A stretch of 64,000 nucleotides of DNA. Source: Mycobacterium sp. Root135 (GTDB lineage: Bacteria > Actinomycetota > Actinomycetes > Mycobacteriales > Mycobacteriaceae). The stretch spans positions 870,034-934,033 of the forward strand of contig NZ_LMEZ01000001.1 in assembly GCF_001426545.1 (NCBI RefSeq), written 5' to 3'. Below are positions 1-9,994 of this stretch, piece by piece. How positions within the stretch are numbered: position 1 is the stretch's first letter; every line of letters starts with the position of its first letter. A program made the position numbers and the translations under genes. The notes under the pieces were generated by a model. That model did not search any database. It saw only the letters and a list, made by a program, of their open reading frames with translations, and had not been told where the DNA came from.

Positions 1-16
1 CCCGCAACTGTTCGCA

Positions 17-568
17 TCACACCACGTACAGGCTGGTGACTGCCAGGTCTGGCAGTTTCGCGCGGCCGGCGAGCGCCGCGAGCTCCAACACGACCGCGGT
101 GTTCGTGAGGGTCGCGCCACCGGTCCGCAGCAGCTTGGCCGCCGCGGCGAGCGTGCCACCAGTCGCGAGCACGTCGTCCACCAGCAGAACGCGCAGACCC
201 GTCAAATCCATTCCGTCGGCCGGAATTTCGAGCGTCGCGGTGCCGTATTCGAGATCGTAGGTCTCGCCGTGCACCGGCGGCGGCAGCTTGCCGCCCTTGC
301 GGATCGCCAGCACGCCCGTGCCAAGGCGGATCGCGACCGCGGCACCCAACAGGAAGCCGCGCGCGTCGATGCCCGCCACGAGGTCCACGTCACCTGCCGC
401 GTCGGCAAGCGCGTCGGTCACCACGGCCAAGCCGCGCGCGTCGGCGAGCACCGGGGTCAGATCCTTGAACTGGATCCCAGGCTCCGGGAAGTCGGGAACC
501 TCGCGCATCAACGACTCGATCACCGCCGAGACGTCGGTGGTGGAGCCGTTCGCCGACCCCCCGCTCAT
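17..568 (-). CDS. apt: adenine phosphoribosyltransferase
   Basis: Salvages adenine with PRPP to make AMP in the cytosol. The 183-residue product has the usual Apt length. It carries the PRPP-binding segment [13 protein letters not shown] near residue 130 and the family signature around [10 protein letters not shown] near residue 25. The ATG at 568 is preferred because GAGGG lies about 5 nt upstream and it begins 10 nt after the upstream lipoprotein gene ends. An in-frame GTG at 619 would add 17 residues and overlap that gene by 41 nt. It is last in a secD-secF-lipoprotein-apt run on this strand. Confidence 0.95.
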   Translation of the reverse strand: MSGGSANGSTTDVSAVIESLMREVPDFPEPGIQFKDLTPVLADARGLAVVTDALADAAGDVDLVAGIDARGFLLGAAVAIRLGTGVLAIRKGGKLPPPVHGETYDLEYGTATLEIPADGMDLTGLRVLLVDDVLATGGTLAAAAKLLRTGGATLTNTAVVLELAALAGRAKLPDLAVTSLYVV

Positions 569-578
569 CGACCCTCGC

Positions 579-2234
579 TCATCGACCCAAGGCCCAACGG
601 TCCATGTTCCACCCTGCACCCCATCGCGTCGGACTGCTGTTCACGGCCGCCATCTTCGTCGACGCCAGCAGAGTTCGTTGCTGACGGTACAACGGCAGAG
701 TGGGCATGTCGTCCCACAGTACGGGTGCACCCTCGCCGAGCAGCCGGGCGAACTCCTTGGGGTCGGCCGTCACGGCCAGTGCGCCGATGACGCCGTCGAC
801 CTGCTCGTTCGCGTACCCCGACAGGTTGTTGCCGTTGCCGCTGAACAGGTCGTAGGCGTCCATCGCCGACGAACCGGTCGACCCGCTGCCTGCCGCACCG
901 CCCGTGCTGGCGAGTAGCACGTCAATCTGGTTCTGCCGCAACGAGTCCGGGCCGATGCCGTCCGACGCCGCGTCGGTGACCTTGATGCCCGCCGGCTCGC
1001 ATGCCTTCGCGATCGCACCGACGGTCGCCGCCAGTCGCGCGTTCGGGCTCTGGTAGCCGATGCGAACCGTCAGCGGGTTGCCACCGATCGCCTCTCGCGC
1101 CGCCACGGGATTCGACGTGCTGAACCGGCCGCCCTCCGCCGCGTTCTCGGCGGCGGTCATCGAGTCCTCCGCAGTCGGATTCAAGCGGCTGTTGGACACC
1201 GGCACCTCCGCGTTCTTGGCAATCGCGTCCCGCGGCGTGCACAGCGCAACCGCGCGGCGCGCAGCCGGGTTCAGCAGCGGCCCGCTCGGCGCGAAGATCA
1301 ACTGTTCGATGCCCGCCGACGGGCTGTCGGTCCGCACGAAGTCGTCGGGCAGGTTCAGTGCGCCCGAGGACCCCGCCGCGATGTCCACGACGTCGTAGTC
1401 ACCCGCGTTCACCTTCTCCTGGACGTCTGCGCCGCGCGGCCACACGGTGATCTTGCCGGTGACGGGCATTGCGCCCCACCACTTGTCGTTGGCCACCAGC
1501 ACGACGGCACCGTCGTCGCCGACCGAGCTGAGCTTGTACGGCCCCGACGACGGGAAGCGCTTCAGATCCAGGTCGGGGCTCAGGTTCCAGATGGTGTTCC
1601 ACAGCTGGGCGATGCGCTCGATCCTCGGCAGGTCGCCCGCTTGGATCGCGGCGGTCACCGCGCCGTCACCCGCGCCGAGTTCGTCGGCGATGACATGCGA
1701 CGGCATCATCGCCGTCGCCGCGAACAGCTGCCCGTAGTCGACGAACCCGCGGTCCTGGGCGAACGACACCCTGGCCTTCTTCTGCCCGGGAGCGCAGTCG
1801 ACGTCGGCCACGTCGCCGTACCCGGCCCGGCTGGCGGCGTCGAAGCCGGGGAACCGGCCGGACTGCGCCGCCCACGCCAGCACCATGTCGTCACACGTGA
1901 CGGGTTTGCCGTCGGAGTACACGGCGTCGTCGCTGATCACGTAGTCCAGCAGCAGCGGCGCGCGCCCCACCACCGAGATGGTGCCGAAGTCGCGGTCGCC
2001 GACGACCTGCCCCTCGGGCCCGTGATAGTTGAACCCGGTCAGGACGCGCGCGAAGGCCTGCGGTCCCGCCGAGGCGGCCCCGGTCACCGTGTTGGTGTTG
2101 TAGGTGACCAGGGTGCCGTCGACGGCGTAGTTCACCTCGTCGGCGGGTCCGCTCGCGCAGGACGACAAGCCGAGGCAGCCGACCAGCGACATCACTGCCG
2201 CCAGGATCGAGACCCGCCGGGGTCGGGCGATCAT
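579..2234 (-). CDS. peptide-type ABC transporter substrate-binding lipoprotein
   Basis: An extracytoplasmic solute-binding protein of the SBP_bac_5 (DppA/OppA-like) family, probably anchored outside the membrane. The N-terminus has arginines, a hydrophobic segment and two possible lipoboxes: LVGC ending at Cys20 and LSSC ending at Cys26. The 551 residues contain family-like stretches such as the [15 protein letters not shown] region near residue 105. No permease or ATPase gene is adjacent, so its ligand is unknown. In M. tuberculosis a similar lipoprotein (Rv2585c) sits in the same place between secF and apt. It starts only 6 nt after the secF stop codon, so it is probably co-transcribed. Confidence 0.88.
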   Translation of the reverse strand: MIARPRRVSILAAVMSLVGCLGLSSCASGPADEVNYAVDGTLVTYNTNTVTGAASAGPQAFARVLTGFNYHGPEGQVVGDRDFGTISVVGRAPLLLDYVISDDAVYSDGKPVTCDDMVLAWAAQSGRFPGFDAASRAGYGDVADVDCAPGQKKARVSFAQDRGFVDYGQLFAATAMMPSHVIADELGAGDGAVTAAIQAGDLPRIERIAQLWNTIWNLSPDLDLKRFPSSGPYKLSSVGDDGAVVLVANDKWWGAMPVTGKITVWPRGADVQEKVNAGDYDVVDIAAGSSGALNLPDDFVRTDSPSAGIEQLIFAPSGPLLNPAARRAVALCTPRDAIAKNAEVPVSNSRLNPTAEDSMTAAENAAEGGRFSTSNPVAAREAIGGNPLTVRIGYQSPNARLAATVGAIAKACEPAGIKVTDAASDGIGPDSLRQNQIDVLLASTGGAAGSGSTGSSAMDAYDLFSGNGNNLSGYANEQVDGVIGALAVTADPKEFARLLGEGAPVLWDDMPTLPLYRQQRTLLASTKMAAVNSSPTRWGAGWNMDRWALGR

Positions 2235-2240
2235 CGAGGC

Positions 2241-3524
2241 TTACCGCCTGGTGTTCCGCTTACCCGACGGCCTACCGGTGGGACGGCTCGGCTTGGCACC
2301 GGGAACCGGCTTCTCGGGGGCGGGAGTCGCCGCGACGGACACCTTCTCGGGCTCGGCATTGGTCGCCGAGTCGACGGGATCCCCCGCCGAGTCCACCGGA
2401 GCCGAACTCCGGCCCTTGCGCCGGTTGTTCACCCGACGGGTGTGCGCCTTGACCAACTCGGTGCGCTCCCGCATCGCCACCAGAAGCGGCGTCGCGAAGA
2501 AGATCGACGAGTACGTGCCGACGACGACGCCGACCAGCTGCACCACCGCGAGGTCCTGCAGGGTGCCCACACCCAGCAACCAGACCGCCACGACGATCAG
2601 CGCAAGGATCGGCAGCACCGAGATGAGGCTGGTGTTGATCGACCGCATGAACGTCTGGTTGATCGCGAGGTTGGCCTGCTCGGCGAAGGTCCTGCGGGTG
2701 GTGTGTTCGAACCCGTGCACGTTCTCCTCGACCTTGTCGAACACGATGACCGTGTCGTACAGCGAGAAGCCGAGAATGGTCAGAAGACCGATCACCGTGG
2801 CAGGGGTGACCTCGAATCCGACCAGGGAGTAGACCCCGGCCGTCACCGCGAGGTCGAACACCAGCGCCGCCAGCGACGCCGCCGCCATGTACCGCTCGTA
2901 GCGGACCGCGATGTACGCGGCGACGAGCACCAGGAAGACCACCAGCGCGATGAGCGCCTTCTTGGTGATCTGGTCACCCCAGGTCGAGGACACGTCCGAA
3001 CTGCTGACCTCGGCCTTGCTGGGCTGACCGTCGGCCGCCTTGGGCTGGAACGCCTCGAACAGCGCCGTGCGGAGCTTCTCGTTGTCCGGGTTGCTCAGCT
3101 TCTCGGTACGGATCTGGATGGTGGCGGATGCGCCGTTGCCGACCTGCACCACCGACTCCGGAGTGCCGCCGAGCGTCTTGTTGAAGACGTCCTCGACCTG
3201 CTGCGTCGTCACCTGACCCTGTGCACCCGCCGCGGGCATCGAGACCTTGGTGCCGCCCTCGAAGTCGATGCCGAAGGTGAAACCACGGATGGCGATGCTG
3301 ACGAGGCAGACCAGGACGATTGCACCGCTGATGCCGAACCACAGCTTGCGCTTGCCGACGACGTCGAACGCGCCGGTACCCGTGTAGAGGCGGACGAAGA
3401 AATTGTGTTGAGGTCCGCCCGCGCCGGCGGTGCCCAATTCCTGGGCGGCCGAGTCGTCGAGTTCGAGCGAAGTCACGTCGTCGGTCACGTCGTCGACGTC
3501 GTTCTTGGATTCATGCTTGGCCAT
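2241..3524 (-). CDS. secF: protein translocase subunit SecF
   Basis: A membrane partner of SecD that uses the proton motive force to help the SecYEG channel export proteins. The 427-residue product has an N-terminal transmembrane helix, then the GIDFEGGTKV motif of the first periplasmic domain. A block of five helices follows, including the conserved LTILGFSLYDTVIVFDKV segment. The C-terminus is a charged Lys/Arg/Pro-rich cytoplasmic tail. The start at 3524 (MAKHESK) is chosen because GGGAGGTAGCGAC precedes it; an upstream in-frame ATG at 3590 lies inside secD. It begins 4 nt after the secD stop. Confidence 0.96.
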   Translation of the reverse strand: MAKHESKNDVDDVTDDVTSLELDDSAAQELGTAGAGGPQHNFFVRLYTGTGAFDVVGKRKLWFGISGAIVLVCLVSIAIRGFTFGIDFEGGTKVSMPAAGAQGQVTTQQVEDVFNKTLGGTPESVVQVGNGASATIQIRTEKLSNPDNEKLRTALFEAFQPKAADGQPSKAEVSSSDVSSTWGDQITKKALIALVVFLVLVAAYIAVRYERYMAAASLAALVFDLAVTAGVYSLVGFEVTPATVIGLLTILGFSLYDTVIVFDKVEENVHGFEHTTRRTFAEQANLAINQTFMRSINTSLISVLPILALIVVAVWLLGVGTLQDLAVVQLVGVVVGTYSSIFFATPLLVAMRERTELVKAHTRRVNNRRKGRSSAPVDSAGDPVDSATNAEPEKVSVAATPAPEKPVPGAKPSRPTGRPSGKRNTRR

Positions 3525-3528
3525 GTCG

Positions 3529-5367
3529 CTACCTCCCTCCCGCTGACGTGGCGGCGGCCCGGCGTTCGCGGGCAATCTGCTGCACCGCACCGAGGCCGTT
3601 GAATGCCGGCTTGGACAACATCACCGACTTGGACGCGAGGAACACCAGCGGCCAGGTCACCAGGAACACCACGACGACGTCGAGGATGGTGGTCAGGCCG
3701 AGGGTGAACGCGAAGCCCTTGACCTGTCCGACGGCGAGGACGTAGAGCACCGCGGCGGCCAGGAAGCTGACCGCGTTGCCGGACAGAATCGTCTTGCGGG
3801 CGCGGGCCCAGCCTCGTGGCACGGCCGACCGGAAGGAGCGGCCCTCCCGGATCTCGTCCTTGATGCGTTCGAAGAACACCACGAACGAGTCGGCGGTGGT
3901 GCCGATGCCGATGATCAGACCGGCGATACCGGCCAGGTCGAGCGTGTAGCCGATGTACCTGCCGAGCAGCACCAGGATCGCGTAGACCATCGCACCGGAG
4001 GCCACCAGCGACAGCGCCGTCAGCAGTCCGAGCACTCGGTAGTACAGAAGCGAATACAGCAGCACCAGCCCAAGGCCGATCGCACCGGCGATGAGGCCGG
4101 CCCGCAGCGACGTCAGCCCGAGGGTCGCCGAGACGGTGTCCGCCTCGGAGGACTCGAACGACAGCGGCAACGAGCCGTACTTCAGCACGTTGGCGAGTTC
4201 ACGGGCGGAGTCCTGGGTGAAGTTGCCGGTGATCTGGGTGCGCCCACCGGGAATCGCCTCGTTGATCTGCGGGGCGCTGACCACCTGCGAGTCGAGGGTG
4301 AACGCGGTCTGCGTTCCCACGTTGGCTGCGGTGAAGTTGGCCCAGATGTCGGAACCCTCACCCTTGAACTGCAGGTCGACGACGTACTCGCCGCGCTGCT
4401 GGTCGAGACCGGAGGACGCGCTCTCGATCTGCTCGCCGCTGATGATCGACTTGTCGAGCAGATACACCTCCTTGTGGTCCTGCGAGCAGGTCACCAAGGG
4501 GAGGTTGGGATCGTCGTTTCCGGCCAGGATGTCCTCGTCGTTGCAGCGAGTGGCCTGGAACTGCAGAGCCAGGAGCTGGATCTGCTGGTCCGCGCTCTGC
4601 CGCAGCGCTTTCTCGTCGGAGATGCGTTGCGCCAGATCCGCCCCCTTGGGGTTCGGATTGGGCGCGGCGGGACCGCCGGGAGCGGGCGCGCCGGGTGCCG
4701 GTGCAGGTCCTGGCGTCGGCGCGGGAGTCGGCGCCGGTTCCTCGGGATAGGGCCGCGGCTGGGGTGCGGGTTCGGCGGGTGCCGGTGCTCCTGCGGGCGG
4801 CGCTACGCCACCGCCGTCCTGGCTGGGCGGCGCGATCGGTAGGCCGGGCTCGGCGGGCGAGATGAGGGGCGGCATGCCCGGCGGCATCCCAGGCTGACCT
4901 GGCAGACCACCGGGGGCTCCCGGCAAGCCACCGGGCGCTCCCGGCGCGCCGACCGGCGTTTGACCTGGCGGTGGTGGCGCTTGCCCCGCGGGGATGGCGT
5001 GGACGACGGGGCGGATGTACAGCCGCGCCGTCTGGCCGAGGTTGCGTGCCTCGTTGCCGTCGTTGCCCGGCACCGTGATGACGAGGTTGTCGCCGTCGAC
5101 GACGACCTCGGAGCCGGATACGCCGAGCCCGTCGACGCGGGAGGTGATGATCTCCTGCGCCTGCAGGAGGGATTCACGAGTTGGTCGGGTGCCGTCCGGG
5201 GTGCGGGCGGTCAGGGTTACGCGGGTGCCGCCCTGCAGATCGATGCCCAGCTTGGGCTTCGGTTGCTTGTCTCCGGTCAGAAACACCAGCAGATATGCAC
5301 CGATGAGTAGAACCAGAAAAAGCGTCAGGTAACGGTAGGGATGCACCGGCGCCGAAGGCGATGCCAC
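3529..5367 (-). CDS. secD: protein translocase subunit SecD
   Basis: A membrane subunit that forms a complex with SecF and YajC and drives late steps of protein export. The 612 residues open with a transmembrane helix and the [12 protein letters not shown] motif. The C-terminal half has five helices with the conserved [23 protein letters not shown] segment. Between them, at roughly residues 130-245, is a long Pro/Gly/Ala-rich insert with collagen-like GxPGG and GAPG repeats, of the kind seen in mycobacterial SecD and absent from E. coli SecD. The start codon is GTG. YajC is encoded just upstream. Confidence 0.96.
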   Translation of the reverse strand: MASPSAPVHPYRYLTLFLVLLIGAYLLVFLTGDKQPKPKLGIDLQGGTRVTLTARTPDGTRPTRESLLQAQEIITSRVDGLGVSGSEVVVDGDNLVITVPGNDGNEARNLGQTARLYIRPVVHAIPAGQAPPPPGQTPVGAPGAPGGLPGAPGGLPGQPGMPPGMPPLISPAEPGLPIAPPSQDGGGVAPPAGAPAPAEPAPQPRPYPEEPAPTPAPTPGPAPAPGAPAPGGPAAPNPNPKGADLAQRISDEKALRQSADQQIQLLALQFQATRCNDEDILAGNDDPNLPLVTCSQDHKEVYLLDKSIISGEQIESASSGLDQQRGEYVVDLQFKGEGSDIWANFTAANVGTQTAFTLDSQVVSAPQINEAIPGGRTQITGNFTQDSARELANVLKYGSLPLSFESSEADTVSATLGLTSLRAGLIAGAIGLGLVLLYSLLYYRVLGLLTALSLVASGAMVYAILVLLGRYIGYTLDLAGIAGLIIGIGTTADSFVVFFERIKDEIREGRSFRSAVPRGWARARKTILSGNAVSFLAAAVLYVLAVGQVKGFAFTLGLTTILDVVVVFLVTWPLVFLASKSVMLSKPAFNGLGAVQQIARERRAAATSAGGR

Positions 5368-5436
5368 GTTCTTGGTTCTCCTCAGATCGGTACGTCAACC
5401 CGCAAAGAGTACGTGGTTGCGCTGTGTGCTCAGCCG

Positions 5437-5829
5437 TCAGTCTTTGGTGAGACGGTCCGGGTCGGACTTGACCTCGGTGCCGGTGCCGGGTCGGTCGAGT
5501 TCGTGAGCCGTCGACTCCTCGGCCACGACGGTGTCGTCGTCCTCGTACTCGTCGGCGTCGTATTCGTCCTCGTCGACCACGGTCTTTTCCTTGACGGCGA
5601 GCTTCAGCATGGTGACCACCACGCCGGGCGCAATCTCGACGTCGACCTTGGAATCGGAGACGGCGGCGATGGTGCCGTAGAGCCCGGCCGTGGTCATGAT
5701 CTCGTCGCCGACCGCCAGCGAGTCGTGCAGGTTGATGGTCGCCTGCATGGCCTTCTTTTGCTTACGGGACGCGAAGAACATGAACGCGCCCATGACGACG
5801 AGCAGTGGGACGAAGATGGCGAGATCCAT
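5437..5829 (-). CDS. yajC: preprotein translocase subunit YajC
   Basis: A small single-helix accessory of the SecDF complex. The 130-residue product begins MDLAIFVPLLVVMGAFMFF, an N-terminal transmembrane segment. A basic RKQKK patch and the conserved LAVGDEIMTTAGLYGTIAAV core follow. The C-terminal third is strongly acidic (many D/E), as in mycobacterial YajC. An in-frame upstream ATG at 5883 would add 18 hydrophilic residues before the helix, so 5829 is preferred. It is first in the yajC-secD-secF operon, about 70 nt from secD. Confidence 0.93.
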   Translation of the reverse strand: MDLAIFVPLLVVMGAFMFFASRKQKKAMQATINLHDSLAVGDEIMTTAGLYGTIAAVSDSKVDVEIAPGVVVTMLKLAVKEKTVVDEDEYDADEYEDDDTVVAEESTAHELDRPGTGTEVKSDPDRLTKD

Positions 5830-6164
5830 GTCAACTCTGACTTTCGTATCGATTTCGGTCGTGGCTCCCCGGAAAGGATGCAATTACACGGGGGCCTAGT
5901 CACCGACCAGTGTGCCATTACCCGGACCGGCCGCGGACCTGCCCCGTCACGACGTCAGGGCACTTAGTGGCGCTAATCGCTCATTCCGTCGTGCCGAACG
6001 CCGCGGAGCGCCGAAAGCGTGCACGAACGGGTCCCCGGGGCATGAATCCGACCGTCACACCGGGCACGTGCCGAGGTTTCCGTTCACGTCGGCCGTCGCG
6101 GCGACTAGGCTTCGCCCAGACGTTCCGGCGTCTCCTCCCCCTCTTCGTTTGCAGGAGTCATGAC
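5830..6164. other. divergent intergenic region, yajC / gabT
   Basis: This 335-base gap between divergent genes must hold the promoters of the yajC-secDF operon and of gabT. A plausible gabT promoter is noted separately at 6083-6111. I see no RNA gene, repeat or convincing small gene here. Several short open frames cross it without a ribosome-binding site. Confidence 0.6.
6083..6111 (+). promoter_or_regulatory. possible SigA-type promoter of gabT
   Basis: TTCACG at 6083-6088 and TAGGCT at 6106-6111 are separated by 17 bases. The -10 fits the mycobacterial TANNNT pattern. The predicted transcript would start near 6118 and leave a leader of about 47 nt before the GTG at 6165. Prediction by eye only. 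Confidence 0.35.
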
Positions 6165-7505
6165 GTGAGCACCATCGAACAAAGCCGCCACCTCGCCACC
6201 GCGATCCCCGGCCCCAAGTCGTCGGCGTTGATCGCCCGCAAGTCCGGTGCCGTCGCGCGTGGCATCGGCAACACCATGCAGGTCTACGCCGCCCGTGCGG
6301 GTGGCGGCATCGTCGAAGACGTCGACGGCAACCGGCTGATCGACCTGGGGTCCGGCATCGCCGTCACCACCGTCGGAAACGCCTCCCCTCGCGTCGTCGA
6401 GGCCGTCGCCGCCCAAGCCCAGCAGTTCACCCACACCTGCTTCATGGTCACCCCCTACGAGGGATACGTCGCCGTGTGCGAGCACCTCAACCGGCTGACC
6501 CCCGTCGCCGGTGAGGCGCGGTCGGCGCTGTTCAACTCGGGTTCGGAAGCCGTCGAAAACGCGGTCAAGATCGCGCGCACCTACACCGGCAAGCAGGCCG
6601 TCGTCGCGTTCGACCACGCGTACCACGGCCGGACCAACCTGACGATGGCCCTCACCGCCAAGTCGATGCCCTACAAGCACGGCTTCGGTCCGTTCGCGCC
6701 CGAGGTGTACCGCGCGCCGATGTCCTACCCCTACCGCGACGCGGAGTTCGGCAAGGAGATGGCGACCGACGGCGAGCTGGCCGCCAAGCGGGCCATCAAC
6801 GTCATCGACAAGCAGGTGGGCGCCGCCAACCTGGCCGCGATCATCATCGAGCCGGTCCAGGGCGAAGGCGGGTTCATCGTTCCCGCCGAGGGCTTCCTTC
6901 CGACCCTGCTCGACTGGTGCCGCAAGAACGACGTGGTGTTCATCGCCGACGAGGTGCAGTCGGGCTTCGCCCGGACCGGCGCGATGTTCGCCTGCGAGCA
7001 CGACGGCGTCGAACCCGACCTCATCGTCACCGCCAAGGGCATCGCCGACGGACTGCCGCTGGCTGCCGTGACCGGCCGCGCCGAGATCATGGACGCGCCC
7101 CACGTCGGTGGCCTTGGCGGCACCTACGGCGGAAACCCGATCGCCTGCGCCGCCGCGCTTGCGACGATCGAGACGATCGAGAGCGAGGGCATGGTCGCCC
7201 GCGCTCGCGAGATCGAGGTCTTCATGAAGGAGCGCCTCGGTCGGATGCAGGCCGACGACGACCGTCTCGGTGACGTGCGTGGTCGCGGCGCGATGATCGC
7301 CGTTGAGTTGGTCAAGTCCGGCACCAACGAGCCCGACGCGGAGCTGACCAAGGCCCTGTGCGCCGGTGCGCACGCCGCTGGCGTGATCGTATTGTCTTGT
7401 GGCACTTACGGAAACGTGCTGCGCTTCCTGCCGCCGCTGACGATCAGTGACGAACTTCTCGAGGAAGGTCTCGACGTTCTCGCTCTGGTCCTCAAAGACC
7501 TCTGA
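6165..7505 (+). CDS. gabT: 4-aminobutyrate aminotransferase
   Basis: A PLP-dependent class III aminotransferase that converts GABA and 2-oxoglutarate to succinate semialdehyde and glutamate. The 446 residues contain ALFNSGSEAVENAVK, the cofactor-binding IADEVQSGFARTG segment and TAKGIADGLPLAAV with the Schiff-base lysine. The GTG at 6165 (MSTIEQSRH) is chosen because CAGGAG precedes it at 6152-6157 and the length then equals the mycobacterial family norm; the open frame extends upstream to 5910 without family-like sequence. An aldehyde dehydrogenase gene follows after 2 nt. In M. tuberculosis gabT has a different downstream neighbour (fadD9, from memory). Confidence 0.94.
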   Translation: MSTIEQSRHLATAIPGPKSSALIARKSGAVARGIGNTMQVYAARAGGGIVEDVDGNRLIDLGSGIAVTTVGNASPRVVEAVAAQAQQFTHTCFMVTPYEGYVAVCEHLNRLTPVAGEARSALFNSGSEAVENAVKIARTYTGKQAVVAFDHAYHGRTNLTMALTAKSMPYKHGFGPFAPEVYRAPMSYPYRDAEFGKEMATDGELAAKRAINVIDKQVGAANLAAIIIEPVQGEGGFIVPAEGFLPTLLDWCRKNDVVFIADEVQSGFARTGAMFACEHDGVEPDLIVTAKGIADGLPLAAVTGRAEIMDAPHVGGLGGTYGGNPIACAAALATIETIESEGMVARAREIEVFMKERLGRMQADDDRLGDVRGRGAMIAVELVKSGTNEPDAELTKALCAGAHAAGVIVLSCGTYGNVLRFLPPLTISDELLEEGLDVLALVLKDL

Positions 7506-7507
7506 CC

Positions 7508-8941
7508 ATGACCACGGTCAGGAACTTCATCGGCGGTGAACCCGTCGACTCGGTGAGCGGCGCGACGATGCCGTTGGTCGACCCCACCACCGGTGAGCGG
7601 TACGGCACGGCGCCCGTGTCCAACCAGCAGGACGTCGACGACGCCTACGCCGCGGCGGCGAAGGCGTTCAAGGACTGGAAGCGCACCACCCCGTCGGTTC
7701 GGCAGAAGGCACTTCTCGACTTCGCCGACGAGGTGGAACGCGCAGCCGACGACCTGGTGGCCGCCGAGGGGCGCAACACCGGCAAGCCGGACCACGTCAC
7801 CAGGGCGGAGGAGATTCCGCCGATGGTCGACCAGATTCGGTTCTTCGCCGGTGCGGCAAGGATTCTCGAGGGCAAGTCGGCCGGCGAGTACATGCCTGAC
7901 CACACGTCGTGGATCCGGCGCGAGCCCGTCGGCGTGATCGGTCAGGTGGCGCCGTGGAACTACCCGATGATGATGGCGGTCTGGAAGTTCTGCCCGGCCG
8001 TCGCGGCAGGCAACACCGTGGTGATCAAGCCCAGCGACACCACGCCCGTCACCACCGTCATGCTCGCCGAGTTGGCGGCCAAGCACTTCCCGCCCGGGGT
8101 ACTGAACGTCGTGACCGGTGACCGCGTCACCGGTGCCTCCGTCGTCGCCCACCCGACCCCCGCAATGGTGTCGATCACCGGATCGGTGGCGGCGGGCCGG
8201 GCGGTTGCCGTCAGCGCAGGCGGCCACCTGAAGCGCACGCACCTCGAACTGGGCGGCAAGGCACCGGTGATCGTGTTCGGCGACGCCGACCTCGTCGCGG
8301 CGGCCGAAGGCATCGCGGCTGCCGGCTACTTCAACGCCGGACAGGACTGCACCGCGGCCACCAGGGTGCTCGCGCACGCCTCCGTGGTCGACGAGCTGAC
8401 CGCGGCGCTGGCCGAACAGGCCGGCAAGGCCTTGACCACGTTCGGTCGAGCCGCCGGCGACGAGGAGGCCTGGGTTCCGCCGGTCAACAACGTCGACCAC
8501 ATGGAACGCGTTCTCGGCTTCTTCGACGACGTCCCCGACCACGCCACCGTCGCGGCCGGTGGACATCGGCAGGGCGACACGGGCTTCTACGTCGCACCGA
8601 CCGTCATCGCCAGAGTGAGGCAGGACGACCGGTTGGTACAGACCGAGGTGTTCGGACCCGTCATCACGGTGCAGTCCTTCACAGACGAGGACGACGCCCT
8701 CGAGAAGGCGAACGGCGTGGAGTTCGCGCTCGCCTCGTCGGTCTGGACGAAGGACGTGTCCACCGCCATTCGCGTGTCCAACGCGCTGGACTTCGGCTGC
8801 GTGTGGATCAACACCCACATTCCGCTGGTCGCGGAGATGCCGCACGGCGGCTTCAAGTCATCGGGTCACGGCAAGGATCTGTCGATGTACGGACTCGAGG
8901 ACTACACCCGCATCAAGCACGTGATGGTCTACACCGGCTAG
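7508..8941 (+). CDS. aldehyde dehydrogenase, probable gamma-aminobutyraldehyde or succinate-semialdehyde dehydrogenase
   Basis: An NAD(P)-dependent aldehyde dehydrogenase of 477 residues. It shows the cofactor and active-site landmarks GQVAPWNYPMMM, ITGSVAAGRAV, LELGGKAP (general-base Glu) and GQDCTAATRV (catalytic Cys near residue 280). The overall sequence resembles PatD/Prr-type 4-aminobutyraldehyde dehydrogenases. Position immediately after gabT, with a 2-nt gap, also fits oxidation of succinate semialdehyde. Substrate cannot be decided from sequence alone. Either way the pair forms a two-gene putrescine/GABA degradation unit. Confidence 0.88.
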   Translation: MTTVRNFIGGEPVDSVSGATMPLVDPTTGERYGTAPVSNQQDVDDAYAAAAKAFKDWKRTTPSVRQKALLDFADEVERAADDLVAAEGRNTGKPDHVTRAEEIPPMVDQIRFFAGAARILEGKSAGEYMPDHTSWIRREPVGVIGQVAPWNYPMMMAVWKFCPAVAAGNTVVIKPSDTTPVTTVMLAELAAKHFPPGVLNVVTGDRVTGASVVAHPTPAMVSITGSVAAGRAVAVSAGGHLKRTHLELGGKAPVIVFGDADLVAAAEGIAAAGYFNAGQDCTAATRVLAHASVVDELTAALAEQAGKALTTFGRAAGDEEAWVPPVNNVDHMERVLGFFDDVPDHATVAAGGHRQGDTGFYVAPTVIARVRQDDRLVQTEVFGPVITVQSFTDEDDALEKANGVEFALASSVWTKDVSTAIRVSNALDFGCVWINTHIPLVAEMPHGGFKSSGHGKDLSMYGLEDYTRIKHVMVYTG

Positions 8942-8949
8942 TTCGGCCC

Positions 8950-9630
8950 CTACCGACCGACCAGGGTGTCCTTCTGACCGCGGCGCTTGAACCGGTCCCG
9001 CCAGCTGCGCCGCGGAACATCCGCGCCCCGGGGGTACGTCTGATTGGTCGACGTCGGCCCGGTCGCCGGGAACACCGTGGTCGGCTGATCGCCTGCGTCG
9101 GCGTACTCGACGCGATCGGCGGCCACGCGCTGGGCGTAACCGACGTCGCGCGCGCTGCGCACCGACAACCGTCCCAGCCCCATTGCGCCGAGGAAGATGA
9201 TCAGCGCGCCGAGTCCGTAGAAGTACGTCAGCTCCAGCCAGGCCGCCTTGATGTCGTTCTCGGCGACCGGACGCCCGATCTCGCCGATGGTCAGGGTCGT
9301 GGCCATCACCCGCCCGACGACGAACCAGGCGCCTGCGACGACGCTGAGCCACCCGCCGAGCATTGCCGTGGCGCGGTTGCGGGAGCGCACCAGCAGGAGC
9401 CCTCCGACGACGGCGACGACACCCGGCAGCACCTCGAGCCAACCTCGGGCGCTGCTCCACTCCGAGCCCTGGTCGGGGTTGTACGCGAAGTCGAATGCGG
9501 GCCCGACGAATGGCACCAGCGCACCCCACAGACCCAACAGGACGACGAGCAACCCACTGGCCGCACCGCGGCTGCGTGGGATGCGCATCTTGCCGCCGTG
9601 CACCGCCTCATCCGAAACGACCCGTGACAT
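8950..9630 (-). CDS. conserved membrane protein of unknown function
   Basis: A 226-residue protein with about four predicted transmembrane segments between residues 24 and 150 (LLVVLLGLWGALVPF, VLPGVVAVVGGLLLV, GGWLSVVAGAWFVVG, YFYGLGALIIFLGAMGL). A polar, Arg-rich cytoplasmic tail follows. I do not recognise a family with an assigned function. The ATG at 9630 has GAGGAGG about 5 nt upstream, and the longer frame from 9669 lacks this. It converges on the aldehyde dehydrogenase with an 8-nt gap. Confidence 0.75.
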   Translation of the reverse strand: MSRVVSDEAVHGGKMRIPRSRGAASGLLVVLLGLWGALVPFVGPAFDFAYNPDQGSEWSSARGWLEVLPGVVAVVGGLLLVRSRNRATAMLGGWLSVVAGAWFVVGRVMATTLTIGEIGRPVAENDIKAAWLELTYFYGLGALIIFLGAMGLGRLSVRSARDVGYAQRVAADRVEYADAGDQPTTVFPATGPTSTNQTYPRGADVPRRSWRDRFKRRGQKDTLVGR

Positions 9631-9994
9631 GTCGACCTCCTCGTTCGGCGCTGGAGTACCCATGTTCACGGCGACCTAACGAATTGGTCGCCGACGAATC
9701 GTTTTGGCGACCCCAGCGAAGGTAGCTCTGACCGAGGCGACGACCCATCGGTCCCGCTCCCCGCGCCTGGCACCGGGTCGCCGGGATGTCGCAGGGGCAC
9801 TGTCGGCAACGACGCATTCGGTTTCTCACCATGTGCGATTCGTCGACGGACCCGACTGCGCCGTGCGCGGCGGATCCATGGGGACACCGTCCGCCCACCG
9901 ATCCACTGGCAGGATCTCGCCGACCTCCGGCAAACTGTCCCGCGTTCTTGTACGATCCGGCTGGGGAGTTCGTCACCGGAGCTGAGGCCACGCC
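9631..9994. other. divergent intergenic region before the GGDEF gene
   Basis: This 364-base gap separates the divergent membrane-protein and GGDEF genes. It holds the inverted repeat at 9670-9692. A TACGAT hexamer at 9951-9956 could be the -10 element of the GGDEF gene, though no good -35 is visible. Otherwise I see no gene or RNA structure here. Confidence 0.55.
9670..9692. repeat. inverted repeat GGCGACC / GGTCGCC
   Basis: A perfect 7-bp inverted repeat with a 9-base AT-rich centre. It lies about 40 bases upstream of the membrane-protein start codon at 9630. A third copy of GGCGACC occurs at 9707-9713. Its position suits an operator, but no cognate regulator is adjacent. Confidence 0.4.

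Noticed and set aside
4..17. GCAACTGTTCGCAT near the window start, similar to the 17-bp MarR repeat
   Set aside because: Only the first half agrees; the second half-site is broken, it lies at the 3' end of apt, and no promoter geometry matches.
1641..3602. A 653-codon open frame on the plus strand, opposite the lipoprotein and secF genes
   Set aside because: It is antisense to two confident genes, has a His/Arg/Asp-rich composition typical of GC-rich shadow frames, and lacks a recognisable domain.
6105..7373. A 422-codon minus-strand open frame over gabT
   Set aside because: Antisense to a well-conserved aminotransferase; no domain, and no ribosome-binding site.
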